From Reticulitermes speratus (taxonomy: Eukaryota; Arthropoda; Insecta; Blattodea; Rhinotermitidae): a DNA stretch of 64,000 nucleotides. The translations under genes and the position numbers were made by a program. Where the stretch lies: assembly GCA_021186555.1 (NCBI GenBank), contig JAJKFL010000004.1, forward strand, positions 6,934,001-6,998,000, given 5' to 3'. Positions within the stretch are counted from its first letter, which is position 1. Every line of letters starts with the position of its first letter. The notes beneath the pieces were generated by a model. It was given only the letters and a program-made list of their open reading frames with translations, was not told the origin of the DNA and made no database searches. This document shows, piece after piece, positions 59,137-64,000 of this stretch.

Positions 59137-60070
59137 TTGTTATTAAAATTGTATTAAAATTATAATACAAGAGGAGTGTTTAAAGTGTAAAATACTGCAT
59201 CCAAACATCTTGTGGTTGTGAATTTTTCTTCGGGGTTTTAATGGCGTGTAAAATGCTTCAAGATAATGTTGCACGTATTCCCGTTAAGATAACGCCCACT
59301 TGACGTGTCACTATGCGCTGAAGCACTCATGATATAGTGGGGAGTAACTTCACGCTCTACCGCGGGATAGCAACCTATGTAGGGTCTGCACTTGATTACA
59401 TTAAGTAACGTATCCCATTTCTCATATTGCTAAATAACTTTAATCGAATTTAAAGGCTGCTGATGTATGTGAAACAGATTTAAACGGCTGAAAAGTGCCG
59501 GCGGAATTGCCCCCGTGTGGATTCTGACGCCGTCATCTATTCTGCTGCGTTTTATAATAGAAGGCTTTGAACGGCCCTCTCGGGAGCTGAGAGAAATCTA
59601 ATTGGAGCGGTCAATGTAACAAGCGGGTAAATCCGTTTTCAAAACCTATATGCACAAGAAGAAATTACATGAAATTGCCATTTAGATTTGCTGCATGGAT
59701 GTTGCAGTGATTTCGAAGCTGCAGACTTGACCCTTTAAAGGACAGTGCTTACTGTATGTTTCACCTACTGTGACGTTCAAAAGCTCTACACTTTTTCGCA
59801 CAAAGTGTACTTATTTATGGGCTCTCTTTCATTCTCAGAATAAAGAGAACTGATCAAATGGTCGTTATTAAGAGGTTGCAGTGATTAAAATTATACATGT
59901 GCCATGCAGTAAACTAGTTCACAGTATTTATTCTAACAACAGCATAAAAAGACAATAGTGTTATAAATATATGATACTCCTCCTACATGTTTCGGCCTAT
60001 ATTGGCCATCTTCAGGGAGGTGGTTAACAAAGAAAAAGAGTAGTGGCCAATTATGTTACAGATATGCAGT

Positions 60071-60331
60071 TTTTTTTTTCATGGCGCAACCGCTCCTAGT
60101 GGGCTAGGGTCTCCTCATTATCGAGGCTTCACGATCACACTGAGACACACACACACACTCGGTAGGACTCCTCTGGACGAGTGATCAGCCCGTCGCAGAG
60201 ACCTCTACCTGACAACACACAACACTCAAAAGATAGAGACATCCATGTCCTCGGCGGGATTCGAACCCGTAATCCCAGCAAGCGAGCAGCCATAGATCCA
60301 CGCCTCAGACAGCGCGGCCACTGGGATCGGC
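60071..60331 (-). mobile_element. SINE A within the inverted-arm element
   Basis: Full single unit. ACAGATATGCAGT (60058-60070) and ACAGGTACGCAGT (60332-60344) flank it. The insertion lies at the inner edge of the left arm of the 59912-61345 element, so the SINE is probably younger than the element. Confidence 0.8.
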
Positions 60332-60424
60332 ACAGGTACGCAGTAACAATGCTAAAATACCTATGTTGAGTAAAATGCGTACATATTAAAATGTTTAAAA
60401 CGTTGAAATAGGTTGTATATACTT

Positions 60425-60682
60425 TTTGTGGAGAAGGGCCCCGCAGCAGAAGCAGAAGCAGAAGCATTAAGGCTTATTGTGCAACCCTGTGATGAAGATG
60501 ATCAGGTTTTTTCGTTTTTCCGTGTAATGGAGCACCGATGGAAAGAAATTTACAGGGGAAGCCCGAAGTACTCGGGTAAAAATCCTGTCCCAGTGCTACT
60601 TTGTGCACCACAAATTCCACATGGACGAACCCGGGCCTCCGCGGTGAAAGGCCGGCGACAAACCGCCTGAGCCATGGCATGG
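60425..60682 (-). mobile_element. SINE D copy 2
   Basis: In sense it starts GCCATGGCTCAGGCGGTTTG, like a tRNA 5' half, with a B box near CCCGGGTTCG. The rest matches 22664-22905. It lies inside the large inverted-arm element. Confidence 0.65.
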
Positions 60683-60934
60683 CCTGTGTATATTTATATG
60701 TATCGTGATACTATATACTTTATGTATTCAAGTACTCCTTCATCCATCTACCATAAACAGCCACTGTCGACACAGGGACAGCTCTGAGCAACCAGATGGG
60801 TACCGTTGACACATGTTTGTGTGCTTTTGAATATACACAGTGTCACAATAAAAACACATGTAAACTCCAAGTTTGAAACACTTTAATATGTGTTTTACTC
60901 TACATATGTATAAACTCCATAACTCCATGGAGCA

Positions 60935-61165
60935 GAGTCCTTCTTGAGAAGCTAGCAGGTCATCAGCTAGTCAAGAAATTCCCCGCGTTTTACGGAACCC
61001 GAAGGTTCATTACCGCACTCACAAGAGCCCGCCACCTGTCCCTATCCTGAGCCATATCAATCCAGTCTATGCCCCCCATCCCACTTCTTGAAGATCCATT
61101 TCAATATTATCCTCCCATTTACGCCTGGGTCTTCCAAGTGGTCTCCTTCCCTCAGGTCTCCACAT
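60935..61165 (-). pseudogene. non-LTR retrotransposon 3' end (family 3)
   Basis: In sense: a frame reading [20 protein letters not shown] then SAVMNLRVP and a stop, followed by the family-3 tail. It sits inside the inverted-arm element, next to the right arm. Confidence 0.8.
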
Positions 61166-61618
61166 ATGTATTTTAGCACTAACTGCTCATCTGTAACATA
61201 ATTAGCCACTACTCTTTCCTTTGTTAACCACCTCCCTGAAGATGGTCAATGTAGGCCGAAACATGTAGGAGGAGTGTTATAAATTTTGAAGCTGTTGTCT
61301 TTCTGTCGTTGTGTAATTGTTGGAATAAATATTGTGAATTAGCAATGTGTCCTTTATGAGGTAACAACTATGTTTTTAAATATTATTTAGACATATTTCA
61401 TGATTCAAATTGTCCAAATTAATTTGTTGTGTCAAGTAACCATCTGTTTGTGGAACATTTTTTCCCCAACTGATCGGTGTTAAGAATCCATTTTAATATT
61501 ATACTATATCACTAAGATCCCTTCATGTTTTCTTTTAAAATCCTACACACATTCTCTATCCCTCCTATACGTTACTATCTGTAAGCATGCATCTGTGAAG
61601 TATGGACATGAAACTCAC

Positions 61619-61676
61619 CTTTCTGCATTTGGCTCTCGTGTTTTCTGCATTTCGCCCGCCTGTTCTGAAACCAAAC
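61619..61676 (-). CDS. Shox: Shox-like homeobox gene, homeodomain helix-3 exon
   Basis: This internal exon encodes VWFQNRRAKCRK followed by HESQMQK, which is homeodomain recognition helix 3 from residue 47 onward, with Gln at position 50 (paired-like Q50 class) and Asn51. Cys at position 56 is typical of the SHOX family; Alx and Otp have Trp and Prrx has Phe there. The acceptor is TTTGCCAG just above 61676 and the donor GTGAGT begins at 61618. The exon is 58 nt and starts at the classic intron position between homeodomain residues 46 and 47. It ends one base into a codon, which joins in phase with the exon at 52955. Exons for the rest of the homeodomain and the N-terminus are not seen up to 64000, so the gene runs off the right edge. 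The product should be a nuclear DNA-binding transcription factor. Confidence 0.9.
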
Positions 61677-61852
61677 CTGGCAAATACAAACCACATTTAA
61701 TTACAGCGAAGTCTATGTAAAATTAATAAGCACGTGCTATTGATATGGAAAATAACATACAAATACAGAATGTCCTGCTGATAGGTATCCAAAAAGAAAA
61801 AATGTTTGTCTCTAAATCTGTTAATTATACAGACGTCTGGTTTGCACCTTTA

Positions 61853-62012
61853 AGGTAAAGGTAAAAAGGTAAAGTTCTCCTTAGAACGGGCCACGAAGGC
61901 CCAGAGGGGAAGTAGAGGTATAGCTCTACTCTTTCTTTAACCCCGGCACTAAATGAGGGTGGTGTACGCCCCGGCCGCTTTACCCCTGGGAAAGAGACCC
62001 GCTACCCATTGC
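61853..62012 (-). mobile_element. SINE B, 5'-truncated
   Basis: Tail and half of the body only, ending at GACCCGCTACCCATTG. It lies next to the transposase relics, upstream of the homeodomain exon of the Shox-like gene. Confidence 0.75.
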
Positions 62013-62084
62013 GCCGTTACAAGGGAAAATTATTGAAGTTTCTTTCTGACTACGGTATTTCTTAGCAGATTTCAATGTTGGCAC

Positions 62085-62285
62085 CCCTGGTTGGCACGAC
62101 AATATCCAGATGATACTGGACCTCTGTCGACGTGTTCTGAAGCTACCGTAGCCACAGCGTCCTAATGCGGACTTTCACCTGCTGAGGGTCGTTGTTTGTG
62201 ACTGGCAGACGGTGTTCTTCACATGACTCCACAAGAAAAAAATTCAGTGATGTGACCTAGGAGGTCAGGTGTCGTGTGATTAAGG
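62085..62285 (-). pseudogene. transposase relic (mariner-like, C-terminal part)
   Basis: Read on the minus strand with frameshifts, the sequence recalls the C-terminal part of common insect mariner-type transposases: an S/PDL..FF block (around the third catalytic carboxylate), then KVRIRT, then a VATV..LQNT-like tail. Stops and frameshifts break it. A second copy of the tail lies in the opposite orientation at 62341-62403, so the two form an inverted pair. Identification is by remembered family pattern. Confidence 0.45.
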
Positions 62286-62340
62286 GACTCCTTATTTCGT
62301 TTACCAGCTCAGAAACAAATATCTTTAGCATTTGGGACGT

Positions 62341-62403
62341 GTGGCTGCGGTAACCCAGAACATGCTTCAAGACACGTGGACAGAGTTCGCATATCGTCTA
62401 GAT
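62341..62403 (+). pseudogene. transposase C-terminal relic, inverted relative to its neighbour
   Basis: Twenty-one codons read VAAVTQNMLQDTW followed by TEFAYRLD, which matches the end of insect mariner-like transposases (pattern V.AVT..ML..TW.E..YRLD). No larger frame surrounds it. Confidence 0.5.
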
Positions 62404-62982
62404 TTGTGGTGAAACCTGCTAAGGTATGTTGTACTCGGAAAGAAGTGTTTATAGTTTGCCTTTGTAATGATGCACACCGGACATCAGTATAATGAACAGA
62501 TTTCGAGATACACAGTTTTGTTGGTTTACCTATCGTCCGGACAGCCGTGTAGATTACAGAACTTGGTTAATTTTACTTGTTGGTCACTAGCGACGTAAAT
62601 GTAAGACTGAACGAAAGGATAGACCATTTTTTGTATTTGACTGAATTAACTCCTTACTAATTGTGTTGTAAGAACTCAATATATTGTTATTGTCCATGTG
62701 ACAACGAGTCATGAATTCACACAGATTATGAGGTCTAAACTGGGGCCCATATTAACGCAGAATATTTCTTCATTGGTCTCTCCAAATCGTTAAAATTTTG
62801 ACTGTGATAACTCCTTGGATCTTTCGCCTCCACAGCCAACTAATAAACACTCATGTCTGAGTACACTATTGTTCTTGTCCACTGCCTTGCACTTGCACTA
62901 ACGTATTAGTAACAAACGCCTTTTTGACGCTACCCTGAATCATCGTCAGTGTTTATAGTCTTTCTGTTGATATGTTTTTGTG

Positions 62983-63510
62983 TGGTCGTGCCTGTGCGTA
63001 AGGTAAGGTGGTTGCCATGCCTGTGCGTAAGGTATCTTGATAGGCCGTTCGTGAGCCTAAGTTACGTGAGTGTCTGCCTGTGCGTAAGGTATCTGGGAGA
63101 CCGTTCCTGTGACTAAGGTACCTGAGTATCATGCCTGTGCCTAAGGTATCTGGTGGTCCGTGCCTGTGCCTAAGGTGATTCTGAAGTGGCCGTTCCTATG
63201 CCTAAGTTACTGAGTGTCGTCTGGTGCTCTGCTGTTAAGGTATCTGGATGGCCGTTCCTGTGCCTAAGGTACCTGAGTGTCGTTGCCTGTGCGTAAGGTA
63301 TCTGGCTGGTCGTTCCTGTGCTAAGGTACCTGGATGGCGTGCCTGTGTAAGGTACTGGGTGGTCGTGCCTGTGCGTAAGGTATCTGGATGGCCGTTCTGT
63401 GCTAAGGTACCTGAGTGTCGTCCTGTGCGTAAGGTATCTGGATGGCCGTTCCTGTGCCTAAGGTACCTGAGTGTCGTGCCTGTGTGTAAGGTATCTGGGT
63501 GGTCGTGCCT
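62983..63510. repeat. 28/56-bp tandem repeat
   Basis: Alternating units such as GTGCCTGTGCGTAAGGTATC and GTTCCTGTGCCTAAGGTACC, about 18-19 copies, with frequent one-base deletions. A Cys/Val-rich open frame across its end is repeat-derived. Confidence 0.88.
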
Positions 63511-64000
63511 TTTTGCCTACGTATGGTTTTGCGCAGGGTTGTTTTGTGCATTCTGCTTTGTCTGACTAGATGCGTTGACGACTTGCTGTGTTCTAGTTCT
63601 CTTGGTCTTCTCTTTGATCGCCAGGTCCAATACTGCAGTATGTCAAGTGCTGCGACGTTTTTTTTCGTTTGTTTATGTTTGAAGCCTGTATGTGTTGAGC
63701 CTACTTCTCGTGAATGTCCAGTGGTGGGCCCTTGTCCTTAATTCTGCGATTTGCATGACGTGCTACATCGGGCCCTAGTGTGGGCGGTTTGCAGTGTGTG
63801 CTTAGCGTGTTTCCATATTCCACTGTTTTATTTGCTTTCGATCTATACCACAAAACCTCCATCGAATTTAATGCCCCGTCTTTTCACGAAGAACTGTATG
63901 AGTATTCCATATCAATAATTCCTTGAAGAAATTAATACATAAGATAAAATATAGAATTTACTAGCTTAACTGAGGCTTTCATAACAGAGGGGCTTATCAA

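Larger units (their letters stand above)
59912..61345. mobile_element. 1.4-kb element with inverted 150-bp arms, each with a hammerhead-like core
   Basis: Arms 59912-60065 and 61186-61345 are inverted copies. The left arm's motif is on the minus strand (CTGAAGA at 60009-60015, GAAAC at 59989-59993, GTA at 59984-59986) and the right arm's on the plus strand (61236-61242, 61258-61262, 61265-61267). Both have all core bases, and CCTCC/GGAGG pairs as stem I. The interior is mostly later insertions (SINE A, SINE D, a retrotransposon tail). Confidence 0.75.
52956..61618 (-). other. large intron of the Shox-like gene
   Basis: About 8.66 kb between the helix-3 exon and the middle exon. It holds two solo or palindromic hammerhead-like elements, a family J repeat, three SINE A copies, a SINE D, a MITE, two retrotransposon tails and the 1.4-kb inverted-arm element. 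The parts at 52968-54780, 54850-56190 and 59140-59910 have no feature I can name; conserved enhancers could hide there. Confidence 0.7.
61677..64000 (-). other. region upstream of the helix-3 exon
   Basis: This must be intron of the Shox-like gene, because the first two helices of the homeodomain are not found here. It contains a truncated SINE B, the transposase relics and the 28/56-bp array; 63511-64000 is unassigned. Confidence 0.6.

Noticed and set aside
63248..63741. Cys/Val-rich frames
   Set aside because: Derived from the 28/56-bp repeat; composition is dictated by the unit.

Overview
The window looks like a piece of a large, repeat-rich insect genome. One conserved gene is recognisable: the 3' half of a Shox-type paired-class homeobox gene on the minus strand, with exons at 61619-61676, 52783-52955 and 51212-51415 and clean splice sites. 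Almost everything else is transposon-derived. The tRNA-headed SINEs, the many 5'-truncated non-LTR retrotransposon tails, the mariner/hAT/pogo-like MITEs and the insect-type transposase relics fit a hemimetabolous insect. A cockroach or termite is my best guess, by inference only.

Layout. Positions 1 to about 9.4 kb are AT-rich and strikingly poor in CpG, with one possible last exon of an unknown plus-strand gene (6731-6860) and a few MITE and SINE relics. From about 9.4 kb onward CpG is common. The 10-18 kb stretch holds a hAT MITE with an 8-bp target duplication, inverted-repeat elements, a 29-copy 49-bp minisatellite (14853-16270) and a six-copy 88-bp array (17633-18152). From 19 to 33 kb there are many copies of one tRNA-headed SINE (called SINE A here), several of them dimeric, trimeric or composite, plus a 19-bp satellite (29043-29693). 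The 33-45 kb stretch carries several reverse-transcriptase C-terminal fragments from at least two non-LTR families. From 45 to 64 kb lies the Shox-like locus, whose introns and flanks are filled with SINEs, MITEs and inverted-repeat elements.

The most interesting structure is a dispersed set of palindromic or inverted-repeat elements that share little except a short RNA-like core. The core is CTGANGA, then a variable self-complementary stem, then GAAAC, then GTA/GTC/GTT. It matches the conserved core of a type-I hammerhead ribozyme, as known from Penelope-like elements and retrozymes. The stem between the two boxes differs from copy to copy but stays paired within each copy. One element (52300-52554) is flanked by an exact 13-bp target duplication. 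Another (16984-17221) interrupts a retrotransposon fragment. All copies have an extra base before stem II compared with the textbook ribozyme, so catalytic activity is unproven.

A second notable story is SINE A. A composite copy at 19222-19948, flanked by an 11-bp target duplication, carries about 190 bp of flanking DNA that lies directly downstream of an intact SINE A copy at 47811-48071. This is the pattern expected of 3' transduction.
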